From: an uncultured Christensenellaceae bacterium | Lineage (GTDB): Bacteria; Bacillota; Clostridia; Christensenellales; Borkfalkiaceae | Length of the DNA: 8,792 nucleotides | Assembly: GCA_910587625.1 (NCBI GenBank) | Contig: CAJUMW010000030.1 | Span: forward strand, 1-8,792 | Direction of reading: 5' to 3' | Shown here: in pieces, positions 1 to 5,825 of the stretch | How the letters are laid out: each line of letters starts with the position of its first letter | Numbering within the stretch: position 1 is the stretch's first letter | Program-made: the position numbers and the translations under genes | The notes under the pieces: generated by a model | Database searches by the model: none | Told to the model about the DNA's origin: nothing | What the model saw: the letters and a program-made list of their open reading frames with translations, nothing else

Positions 1-2
1 CT

Positions 3-1343
3 CTGCTTGTGTTCCTTGCGTTCGTTGATATTTACGGCGTTAGGCTTGCAAGTGCTGAAACGTCAGACGAGGTTTTGCAAGATTTACAAAGGGATAAAGA
101 TTTTAATGTTGAGAACTATCTGTATCGTCCTGAATTAACTTCTTTGGAAGTGATAACGGTTGCAGAAGGAGAGGGTGAACAGCTCTTTATTTATGTTTAT
201 AATCCCTCTATGAATTCGCTTTATAATGCAACTTATATTCGCATGAGCTATACGATAGGCAATAGTTATTCCCCTTCCGATTATGCCTTAGAGCTTGTAT
301 CTTCTTCTGGCGTATTTCAAAAGTATTATGTGAAAGATTTTTCCGTTAAACGTGATAGACTTCGTTACTATGATATTACTTGTATTTTTCGGAAATTTGT
401 TGACAGTGTAGATGAGGATTGTGAAACCGAAACAAAAAATTATGTTCGTCAAGTTCCCTTTGAAGTGGCAAAATGCTATACCGCTTGTACTTTGAACGGC
501 GAAGTTACTTATGAGTGCGAGGAAGTACAAACAGTTACTATTACTGATAAATTTGTGGCAACGGGTGAATACGCTGACGGTTTCAAATTCTTCGGCTTTG
601 CCTATACCGACTACAAGACATGTGCCCATTTTTTGGCTTTTTCTACTGATTGGGATATAAACGATATGTACGAAGCAGATATTGAATATAAAACGCAATC
701 ATATAAAATTCGAGATAAAGGTGTTGGGTATTTGCGTGATGAAGCTGAGTATGGTGATATTGTTGAGAATGAACCAGTAACACTTTATGCTGATGATATT
801 GTTACTAATAACGGTCATGGATGGTTTCATGGTGATTATTCGTGGCATCGTATTCAATCTTCGCAAAATTTTTTATCGGAAATTGAAGCTAATGATACGT
901 ATTTGATTGAGGAAAACGCTCGGAATTTGATTTCTTCTCATCAATGGGTTATTGCTTTTGCTGAAACTGAATATACAGAAGAAGATTATTTTATATGGAT
1001 GTTAGATCAGATCGAAACGGGTACAGTTCGTGAAGGTACTCTCGTTTCTGACGTATCAATTCTACGCTTAAAATTTAAAAGCGAAGGAAAAATTTATAAT
1101 TTGGGCGTGGTTGATAATTGGCAAACAGGCTCAAACGAACCCGTATTTTCGGTCGGTGAAAATGATTTTTGGAATATATTTGTGAAAGTTGTTGGAATAA
1201 TTATTTTTTTAATTTTACTTCTTGTTTTGTTGAATTTTATATCCCCTGTTATGAGTGTACTTTCTTGGATTGTAAAAGGTATGGTTTTTGTAATAACTGC
1301 GCCGTTTAAGCTCTTAAAAAAACTATTTAAAAAGGACGGATAA
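3..1343 (+). CDS. Exported protein with C-terminal membrane anchor, 5' end outside the window
   Basis: I do not recognise the family. The frame is open to the left edge: codons for Leu-Leu precede the first possible start (GTG at 9), so the true start lies upstream and the gene is partial. The visible N-terminus (LLVFLAFVDIYGVRLASA, then Glu) looks like the end of a signal peptide with an A-S-A signal peptidase site (residues 14-16 counted from the GTG). A region of about 370 residues rich in Tyr, Glu and Asp follows, with a few Cys (around CETETK, KCYTACTLNGEVTYECEE), as in an extracytoplasmic domain. Near the C-terminus, residues about 389-411 form a strong membrane span, 415-433 a second hydrophobic stretch, and the tail is Lys-rich (KLLKKLFKKDG, cytoplasmic by the positive-inside rule). 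Just before the span is SNEPVFSVGEN (375-385), a motif shared with the 100-residue protein encoded at 1361-1663. A surface receptor, adhesin or pIII-like minor coat role is possible but is inference only. Confidence 0.85.
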   Translation: MLVFLAFVDIYGVRLASAETSDEVLQDLQRDKDFNVENYLYRPELTSLEVITVAEGEGEQLFIYVYNPSMNSLYNATYIRMSYTIGNSYSPSDYALELVSSSGVFQKYYVKDFSVKRDRLRYYDITCIFRKFVDSVDEDCETETKNYVRQVPFEVAKCYTACTLNGEVTYECEEVQTVTITDKFVATGEYADGFKFFGFAYTDYKTCAHFLAFSTDWDINDMYEADIEYKTQSYKIRDKGVGYLRDEAEYGDIVENEPVTLYADDIVTNNGHGWFHGDYSWHRIQSSQNFLSEIEANDTYLIEENARNLISSHQWVIAFAETEYTEEDYFIWMLDQIETGTVREGTLVSDVSILRLKFKSEGKIYNLGVVDNWQTGSNEPVFSVGENDFWNIFVKVVGIIIFLILLLVLLNFISPVMSVLSWIVKGMVFVITAPFKLLKKLFKKDG

Positions 1344-1352
1344 TCCGTCCTT
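1332..1352 (-). terminator. Intrinsic terminator overlapping the end of the convergent gene
   Basis: A perfect 9-bp inverted repeat (AAGGACGGA / TCCGTCCTT, arms 1332-1340 and 1344-1352) has a 3-base loop that is exactly the TAA stop codon of the upstream plus-strand gene. Read on the minus strand, the hairpin is followed directly by a T-run (complement of the A-run at 1327-1333), so it can end transcription of the 1361-1663 gene. On the plus strand no T-run follows, so its effect in that direction is less certain. The arm on the left also encodes the C-terminal Lys-Asp-Gly. Confidence 0.75.
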
Positions 1353-1360
1353 GTAAGTTG

Positions 1361-1663
1361 TTATATTAGCGTTATTGCGTATATTCCAAATGCAATGATT
1401 GTTACTATAAGCGCAATTGCGATTACCAATATTATAATTCCAATTTGTTTGCATGGCATGGTTTGTTTTTGTGTATCGTTATTAAGTATATTATAGTATT
1501 TTTTATAGAGTGTATAAATTATAATTCCTGCGCTGATTATTGCGATTACTGAAATAACCAAAAGTATGATTATGATGAATTGCGGATACACATTATTTCC
1601 TACTGAAAATATAGGTTCACTATTAGGTACTGTTCCGATTGGCGTATTGTATTGTTGAAACAT
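1361..1663 (-). CDS. Small two-span membrane protein, 100 residues
   Basis: No family recognised. Residues 1-28 are hydrophilic and contain NSEPIFSVGN (14-23). Residues about 29-52 are a very hydrophobic Ile/Val-rich span. A basic loop (YKKYYNILNNDTQKQTMPCKQ, about 53-72) follows, then a second span (73-99) reaching the C-terminus. The basic loop predicts N-out/loop-in/C-out, which places the EPIFSVG motif on the outer face, as in the exported protein at 3-1343. The ATG lies 5 bases after the distal TAA (1669-1671) of the interrupted nuclease frame. Only a weak GGA stands upstream, so translation was probably coupled to that frame. The size and two spans recall minor virion or secretion-accessory membrane proteins, but there is no sequence-level identification. 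Confidence 0.7.
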   Translation of the reverse strand: MFQQYNTPIGTVPNSEPIFSVGNNVYPQFIIIILLVISVIAIISAGIIIYTLYKKYYNILNNDTQKQTMPCKQIGIIILVIAIALIVTIIAFGIYAITLI

Positions 1664-1668
1664 AGTCG

Positions 1669-1809
1669 TTATTCGTCCAAATAATTTATTTTTCCTTTTA
1701 CGTAGAATTTTAGTTTACGTTCAAGATTTGCGCTTAGGTTATTTATATCTTTCCCCGTTGTGCAAATTAAAGTAACACCAGCTTTCTTGTATAATGGAAG
1801 TTTGTATTC
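1669..1809 (-). pseudogene. Disconnected C-terminal part of the nuclease reading frame
   Basis: Reading on in the same frame past the TAA at 1810-1812 gives 46 further sense codons (beginning EYKLPLYKKAGVTLI, ending INYLDE) before the next TAA at 1669-1671. The segment continues the fold expected for this nuclease type: a helix after the catalytic strand, a 'GVTLI' strand, then an NL..NLE.KL helix. It therefore looks like the original C-terminus rather than chance open frame. It has no start codon or ribosome binding site of its own. It would be made only by read-through or if the TAA is a sequencing error. Confidence 0.7.
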
Positions 1810-2397
1810 TTATGTTTCTTCGTATTTTTTATTACCTGTAATTCCGAAATGTTCTATGTAAATATCTAATTCGGGTAAGTAAAAATCGGGATGAAGGTCA
1901 TGTTCCGGATTTCCATCTATTGGAAAAGGTTTTTCGTATATATGGCGTATATTGTGCCCGAATAAATAATTGTCGATCATTGCTTCCTGTTGACTTTTTA
2001 CAGGGTGTCCGTCGTCACAAGTGATTTTGCTTTCATAACCTGATTCTAAAATTTCTACTTCGGAGCAATTAGTGATTTTGAGAATTACGCTTTTGTTCCG
2101 ATATTTATAATAACATTTTTTGCAGAAAAAATATCCATAAGACGGTTCGCTGCAGTCTAAACAGTTTTCGCCTATAATTCTATCTTTATCTTTTGTAAAC
2201 GATACTTCGTTCTTAATAGATTTTTTGCATTTGCATGGCTTATTTGTTTCATGCCATTTGTCGCAGTCGGGGCATTTTTCAATTTCACCTGCGTTGGCTA
2301 ATTTGCCGTGAGTTCTGCAAAGTTTATCTTTCCTCGCATTGCCCATGTAAACACTTGTAGGTTCACCGCAAATTGGGCAAATAAGTTCTTCTTTCAT
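1810..2397 (-). CDS. Zinc-ribbon PD-(D/E)XK-like nuclease, cut short by an in-frame TAA
   Basis: A 195-residue product. The N-terminal half has several Cys pairs: C7-P-I-C10 with C27, C42-P-D-C45 with C55/C57, and C79-L-D-C82 with C92-K-K-C95. This suggests two or three zinc ribbons that may bind nucleic acid. The C-terminal part matches the restriction-endonuclease-like pattern seen in Vsr-like and helicase-fused nuclease domains: a helix with conserved Glu (KSQQE, E138), then HPDFYLPELDIYIEHFG with D171 and E182. The ATG at 2395-2397 has a good AGAGG site about 9 bases upstream. The frame is broken at TAA 1810-1812 just after the catalytic strand, and family-like sequence continues in frame for 46 codons, so intact length would be 242 residues. 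It is probably a recent pseudogene or inactive variant. If active, it would cut DNA in the cytoplasm, perhaps as a defence or repair nuclease; this is inference. Confidence 0.75.
   Translation of the reverse strand: MKEELICPICGEPTSVYMGNARKDKLCRTHGKLANAGEIEKCPDCDKWHETNKPCKCKKSIKNEVSFTKDKDRIIGENCLDCSEPSYGYFFCKKCYYKYRNKSVILKITNCSEVEILESGYESKITCDDGHPVKSQQEAMIDNYLFGHNIRHIYEKPFPIDGNPEHDLHPDFYLPELDIYIEHFGITGNKKYEET
2387..2391 (-). promoter_or_regulatory. Region just upstream of the nuclease start
   Basis: The 60-base divergent gap 2398-2457 carries the AGAGG ribosome binding site for the minus-strand nuclease gene (complement of CCTCT, about 2407-2411) and AAAAAGGAAA (about 2439-2449) for the plus-strand ORF at 2458. 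It also has an imperfect dyad TACT...AGTA at about 2411-2428, which could be an operator. No convincing -35/-10 pair was found. This entry covers only the start-proximal bases and is a weak call. Confidence 0.15.
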
Positions 2398-2457
2398 AGG
2401 TGTATACCTCTACTGATTTAATTTAGTAAATTCTACCATAAAAAGGAAATAAAATCA

Positions 2458-2730
2458 ATGATAAAAAAGAAAATATGGGTTAACTTTAAAAAGTTTGATA
2501 TAGAAAAATTTTTTTCTTTGTCAGATATTAAAGTGTTTCGGGAATATATGTTGTCTGATGTATCAGATACGCATAAATGGGCTTTATACAATGCAATTTA
2601 TTCAATGATTATTAGTTCAATTGATTTTTGTCTATGCCCTCTTGGTAAGAAGAAAAAAATTTGTCAGAGTGTATGCACTTCACTTCGAGAATTCTTTTCA
2701 GATTGTCTGCCGAATAAATCTTCGTTATAA
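2458..2730 (+). CDS. Small hypothetical protein, 90 residues
   Basis: No recognised family or motif. The ATG follows AAAAAGGAAATAAAATCA, giving an AAGGA site about 10 bases upstream. Residues 1-58 (KKIWVNFKKFDIEKFFSLSDIKVFREYMLSD...) look like an ordinary basic, helical soluble protein. Residues about 52-90 overlap the opposite-strand zinc-ribbon-like ORF at 2612-2938 and have an odd, Cys/Ser/Lys-rich composition (DFCLCPLGKKKKICQSVC), so this end may be antisense sequence. The ORF may have lost its original 3' end and now run into a neighbour, or the two ORFs may be truly convergent and overlapping. Confidence is moderate for the N-terminal part and low for the C-terminus. Confidence 0.45.
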   Translation: MIKKKIWVNFKKFDIEKFFSLSDIKVFREYMLSDVSDTHKWALYNAIYSMIISSIDFCLCPLGKKKKICQSVCTSLREFFSDCLPNKSSL

Positions 2731-2938
2731 TTTCGCAGGTGTGAGATTTATCGCAGAACGGGCAATCGGTTTCTTCAAATGTGTGGTTACCGTCAGATAA
2801 ATCAATAAAATCGTTACCGAGTTTAAATCTGTTATATGCTATTGAACGGTTTATAGACTCAAAGCATAAACCTATATCTTTAATTTTGTTTTTGGGCTTT
2901 ATTTTTTCGATACGAAAATCAATAGTTATGTATTTCAC
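2612..2938 (-). CDS. Small zinc-ribbon-like hypothetical protein, 108 residues
   Basis: No recognised family. The C-terminal half has C59-P-F-C62, C68 in KSHTC, and C88-I-H90, which could form one zinc site. The rest is a mixed-charge soluble protein (ITIDFRIEKIKPKNK..., FIDLSDGNHTFEETD). The longest frame starts at a GTG (2936-2938) with no clear ribosome binding site, so the start is uncertain. The frame ends with a double stop (TAA TAA). The last 40 codons overlap the convergent ORF at 2458-2730 by 119 bases. The composition looks more protein-like here than on the other strand, so if only one gene is real in the overlap, I favour this one. Confidence 0.5.
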   Translation of the reverse strand: MKYITIDFRIEKIKPKNKIKDIGLCFESINRSIAYNRFKLGNDFIDLSDGNHTFEETDCPFCDKSHTCEIITKIYSADNLKRILEVKCIHSDKFFSSYQEGIDKNQLN

Positions 2939-2994
2939 AATTTTAATGTACTACAACTGAAATAATAAATCAAATAAAATCAAGGTTAATAAAA

Positions 2995-3093
2995 ATGAAA
3001 AATATAAAAAATATAATAAAGATAATCGCGGTTATCGTCATAGTAATCGTTGTTGGTTATTTTATGTTTACCTTCGGACGGTTGGGGGAGTAA
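2995..3093 (+). CDS. 32-residue single-span membrane peptide
   Basis: The frame is ATG AAA AAT ATA ... GAG TAA, with AAGG about 9 bases upstream. The peptide MKNIKNIIKIIAVIVIVIVVGYFM is a short basic head followed by one Ile/Val-rich span, then a short FTFGRLGE tail. The stop is one base before the ATG of the 703-residue membrane ATPase (TAAaATG), and its last codons contain that gene's GGGGGAG ribosome binding site. The two are therefore probably translationally coupled and functionally linked. It could be an accessory subunit of the ATPase, a leader peptide controlling it, or a coat-protein-like peptide. Nothing in the sequence decides between these. Confidence 0.6.
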   Translation: MKNIKNIIKIIAVIVIVIVVGYFMFTFGRLGE

Positions 3094-3094
3094 A

Positions 3095-5206
3095 ATGAAA
3101 CGATTAAAAGATTACCGCCATTGGATAATGATATCCGTTATTGTAGCAAGTATCATATTGGTACCGTTCTTTTTCCGTTACGCTCATTTAAGGATATGGG
3201 AAAGTCTTGTTGCGTTCGGTAACTCATTTAAGTATTACATATCCGAATTATTGGGAATAGAACTGCATGGAGATATTACGGTAAATGATTTTACGGAGCA
3301 GCCCTTTGAATTGCCTTTACACCTGCCGAGAACGTGGGAAGAGTTTATTGCTAATATAAGCGGTTATTGGACGATGTTTTTTTCAATGGAAAACTTTTCG
3401 GCGTATATGGGCAAGGTTGCGGACGTTTTATTTTACATAACGAAAATTATTTTAATCGTTATGCCCGTATTTCTTATCGTATTTATTGTAAGTCTATTTG
3501 TCGGCCGTAAACAAAATAATGACTACGGCAAGGAAAGCAAGGCTCTGCGCGGTTTTAAATGCTTTGAACTAAAAGTCTGCAAGCCCGTTAAAAATTGGGT
3601 TATAAACTTCTTCGGCTTTGTCCGCAAAAATACTGTTTATTTAAAAATATTAGCTTGGATATGGGCGTATAGTTTTAATATAATTGCTATCGTAATTTCG
3701 TTCTTTGCTTATTATCTTTATTTTATCGCGGCGTTAAAGACTCCAACGCTTTACATACAGTTTGTAAAGCTCTTAATGGACTTAAGCGTTATTCCTATTT
3801 TTGTATGGGTTTTAATTGCTTTTGTAGTCTTTTTGAATTTTCGTAAATCTATCGGGTATTCACGGCTTAATCATATGGAAATGAAAGACAGAGGCTTTAT
3901 AAATGAACGTCCCATCGTTCTTATGCTTTGTGGCACTATGGGTAAAAAGAAAACTACAATAATAACGGATATGGCGTTAAGTCAAGAGATAATGTTTCGG
4001 GATAAGGCGTTCGAGAAAATATTGGACTGTGATTTAAAGTTTCCGTACTTTCCTTGGATAAACTTAGAGCGTGAAATTAAGCACGCTATGGCGGTGCATT
4101 ACATTTATAACCTTGCAACGTGCAGACGGTTTATAAATTCTCTTAGACGGCGTTTTTATAGGCATAAAGACAAATTTATCTTCGGGTATGATTATGAGCG
4201 TTACGGTGTGGAATACGATGACGGGCTGTACGTTCAGAATATCTGGAAAGTGATTGAAGTCTACGCGCAGTTATATTTCATCTACGTTATTGAAAGCAGT
4301 TTAATAATTTCCAACTATTCTATTAGAACGGATAACGTTTTAGATGATATAGGCAACTTTCCGTTATGGGATACGGACTTATTTCAAAAGGACAGCCGAT
4401 ATATAGATAGCTATTCGCGCCATTCGCATATTCTGGACTTTGACAGTTTAAGGCTCGGAAAGACTTTAATTGAAAACAATAAATATGCGGATAGTTTCGA
4501 GTTCGGCGTAGTCAATATAACCGAAATAGGAAAAGAGCGTAAAAACAATCTTGAGTTAAATGAGCTAAAAAAGAAAGATACTAATGCAAATCAGAAGAAC
4601 GACTTATTTAATAGTTGGCTGAAAATGGTGCGCCATTCCGCTACGGTAGACAATTTTCCGTTTGTTCGTGTTATCGTGGACGAGCAACGCCCTGAAAGTT
4701 TGGGAGCGGATGTGCGCGATTTATGCGAGATAGTAAATATTGATGAGTGTTTTGAAATGCGCTTAGCTATGCCGTTATTCTTCGTCGAGGACTTAATAGT
4801 TAATTTGATATATAAAGGCTTTGAAAAACGCTATTCTAAGTACCGCTATGATAGGGGTGATTATACTTTACCTATGTACTTATATCACGGTTTAATAGCT
4901 AAACTTGTGCGGTATCAAAAACGTGTTTATAATACGTTTGGGTATTGCAAAGTAAATCTAAACGTTGAGAACGGCACGCAGGACGGTAAAGTTGAGAAAA
5001 AGCATTATTATTTAAGTAGCAAAAAGATATACAGTAAGCGTTTTTCTACGGACTGTTTCAGCGGTTTCTTTACCGAAAAGGCGTTGCGCTCTACTGTAGG
5101 TATAAATGATTTGGACGAGTTTAAAACCGAAAAAGCGACTTTCTCTGTAATGAAAAAATTAAATAGCTATTTCTTCAATGACTTGAACGAAATGCGGAAA
5201 GGATAA
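3095..5206 (+). CDS. Membrane-bound P-loop-like ATPase, 703 residues
   Basis: The ATG at 3095 is chosen over the more upstream TTG at 3050 because it follows a strong GGGGGAG site at 5-base spacing and the upstream peptide gene ends just before it. Spans are at about 10-27, 111-137, 184-213 and 229-248. Between the first two lies an extracytoplasmic domain of about 80 residues. A cytoplasmic domain of about 450 residues begins with RPIVLMLCGTMGKKKTT (Walker A-like, G280 to T288). FVRVIVDEQRP (D529-E530) fits Walker B. The P-loop has Lys where the last Gly of GxxxxGK[ST] is expected. The four spans plus C-terminal ATPase recall membrane ATPases of DNA transfer or filamentous-phage assembly (VirD4/TraG or Zot/pI in a broad sense), but the segment between Walker A and B, about 250 residues, is unusually long and I cannot assign a family. 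It likely powers movement of protein or DNA across the membrane; this is inference. Confidence 0.85.
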   Translation: MKRLKDYRHWIMISVIVASIILVPFFFRYAHLRIWESLVAFGNSFKYYISELLGIELHGDITVNDFTEQPFELPLHLPRTWEEFIANISGYWTMFFSMENFSAYMGKVADVLFYITKIILIVMPVFLIVFIVSLFVGRKQNNDYGKESKALRGFKCFELKVCKPVKNWVINFFGFVRKNTVYLKILAWIWAYSFNIIAIVISFFAYYLYFIAALKTPTLYIQFVKLLMDLSVIPIFVWVLIAFVVFLNFRKSIGYSRLNHMEMKDRGFINERPIVLMLCGTMGKKKTTIITDMALSQEIMFRDKAFEKILDCDLKFPYFPWINLEREIKHAMAVHYIYNLATCRRFINSLRRRFYRHKDKFIFGYDYERYGVEYDDGLYVQNIWKVIEVYAQLYFIYVIESSLIISNYSIRTDNVLDDIGNFPLWDTDLFQKDSRYIDSYSRHSHILDFDSLRLGKTLIENNKYADSFEFGVVNITEIGKERKNNLELNELKKKDTNANQKNDLFNSWLKMVRHSATVDNFPFVRVIVDEQRPESLGADVRDLCEIVNIDECFEMRLAMPLFFVEDLIVNLIYKGFEKRYSKYRYDRGDYTLPMYLYHGLIAKLVRYQKRVYNTFGYCKVNLNVENGTQDGKVEKKHYYLSSKKIYSKRFSTDCFSGFFTEKALRSTVGINDLDEFKTEKATFSVMKKLNSYFFNDLNEMRKG

Positions 5207-5212
5207 ACAAAT

Positions 5213-5250
5213 GCCCCTCATCCAGCACAGCCGGACGAGGGGCGGTTTTT
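5213..5250 (+). terminator. Strong intrinsic terminator after the membrane ATPase
   Basis: A GC-rich hairpin (GCCCCTC at 5213-5219 paired with GAGGGGC at 5237-5243, continuing through TCC/GGA and GC/GC with two mismatches to a 3-base loop) is followed by GGTTTTT. It starts six bases after the ATPase stop codon. The minus-strand gene at 5249-5509 ends inside the T-run, and in that direction the hairpin is followed by ATTTGTTT. It can therefore serve as a shared bidirectional terminator for these convergent units. Confidence 0.9.
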
Positions 5251-5509
5251 ATGCTATCATTAGGACTATAAGATTTTTAAAGATATGGGCTATAAGTACT
5301 TCTGACTTCCATTGCCGTTCGTCAAGTTCCAACGGTCTAAAAATGGGTGCTTCTAAATCTTCGTCAAAGTAGTTGTTGTCAAATACTTTAATCTGTCCGT
5401 CGCCAAAATTTAAGTAATTGTTATCGTTTACTTCGGCGAAAAATTCTTCGACAGTCATTGTTTTTTCTTCTTCGTCGTATTTGTAGTATCGATTATCAAA
5501 AATTATCAT
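5249..5509 (-). CDS. Small acidic hypothetical protein, 86 residues
   Basis: The ATG at 5507-5509 follows a good AGAGGT site (AAGAGGTAACTACA). The protein is strongly acidic (YYKYDEEEKTMTVEEFFAEVNDNNYLNFGDGQIKVFDNNYFDEDLEAPIFRPLELDERQWKS) and ends in a hydrophobic stretch (VLIAHIFKNLIVLMIA) that runs up to the terminator. It is the last gene of the DUF932 module, 22 bases after the 77-residue gene. Acidic small proteins of this kind are common accessory genes of phages and conjugative elements; a DNA-mimic or regulatory role is possible but unsupported. Not recognised as a named family. Confidence 0.75.
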   Translation of the reverse strand: MIIFDNRYYKYDEEEKTMTVEEFFAEVNDNNYLNFGDGQIKVFDNNYFDEDLEAPIFRPLELDERQWKSEVLIAHIFKNLIVLMIA

Positions 5510-5531
5510 TGTAGTTACCTCTTAAATTGTG

Positions 5532-5765
5532 TTAAAGTTCAATAGCACTTTCAAGATTTGAAATGCAGTCTTCAATATTGCCTTGTGCTTCTTCTAAATT
5601 GCATATAGCTTCTTCTGCATTTTGCCCACGTTCACTACCTTGTAAATTTTCGGGCATATAATCGTAATAGTCTTGTTCTTCATTTAAGACTTCTTCGATT
5701 TGTTGGCTTAATGATTGTGCTTGTTCAATCAATTCTCTTATAACTTTTCTGCGCTGTTTGTTCAT
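5532..5765 (-). CDS. Small acidic coiled-coil protein of mobile-element type, 77 residues
   Basis: The protein begins MNKQRRKVIRELIEQAQSLSQQIEEVLNEEQ and continues with YMPENLQGSERGQNAEEAI and then heptad-like helices rich in Glu, Leu and Asn (CNLEEAQGNIEDCISNLESAIE). This layout (basic start, helix, 'MPENLQ.SERG', second helix) matches a small hypothetical protein I associate with phages, plasmids and conjugative elements of Bacillota. The similarity is from memory and not searched. The ATG has an AGAGGT site (AGAGGTAATTAAA). It lies 60 bases after the DUF932 gene and 22 bases before the 86-residue gene, so co-transcription is likely. The function is unknown; an antiparallel helical hairpin that dimerises is plausible. 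Confidence 0.8.
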   Translation of the reverse strand: MNKQRRKVIRELIEQAQSLSQQIEEVLNEEQDYYDYMPENLQGSERGQNAEEAICNLEEAQGNIEDCISNLESAIEL

Positions 5766-5825
5766 TTTAATTACCTCTTTAAAATTTATTTGCCCGTATA
5801 GCCGATAGTACAGTTTTAATTTTTT

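Noticed and set aside
288..698. 136-codon minus-strand ORF inside the first gene
   Set aside because: It is wholly antisense to a well-supported exported protein, and its Cys/Phe/Ile-rich composition is typical of an antisense frame.
1669..2397. Use of an alternative genetic code (TAA as sense) to explain the interrupted nuclease
   Set aside because: Nearly all other genes in the window end with TAA at positions supported by terminators or following genes, so TAA is a working stop here.
3050..3094. Upstream TTG start giving a 718-residue ATPase
   Set aside because: The ATG at 3095 has a far better ribosome binding site, and the upstream bases encode the 32-residue peptide in another frame.
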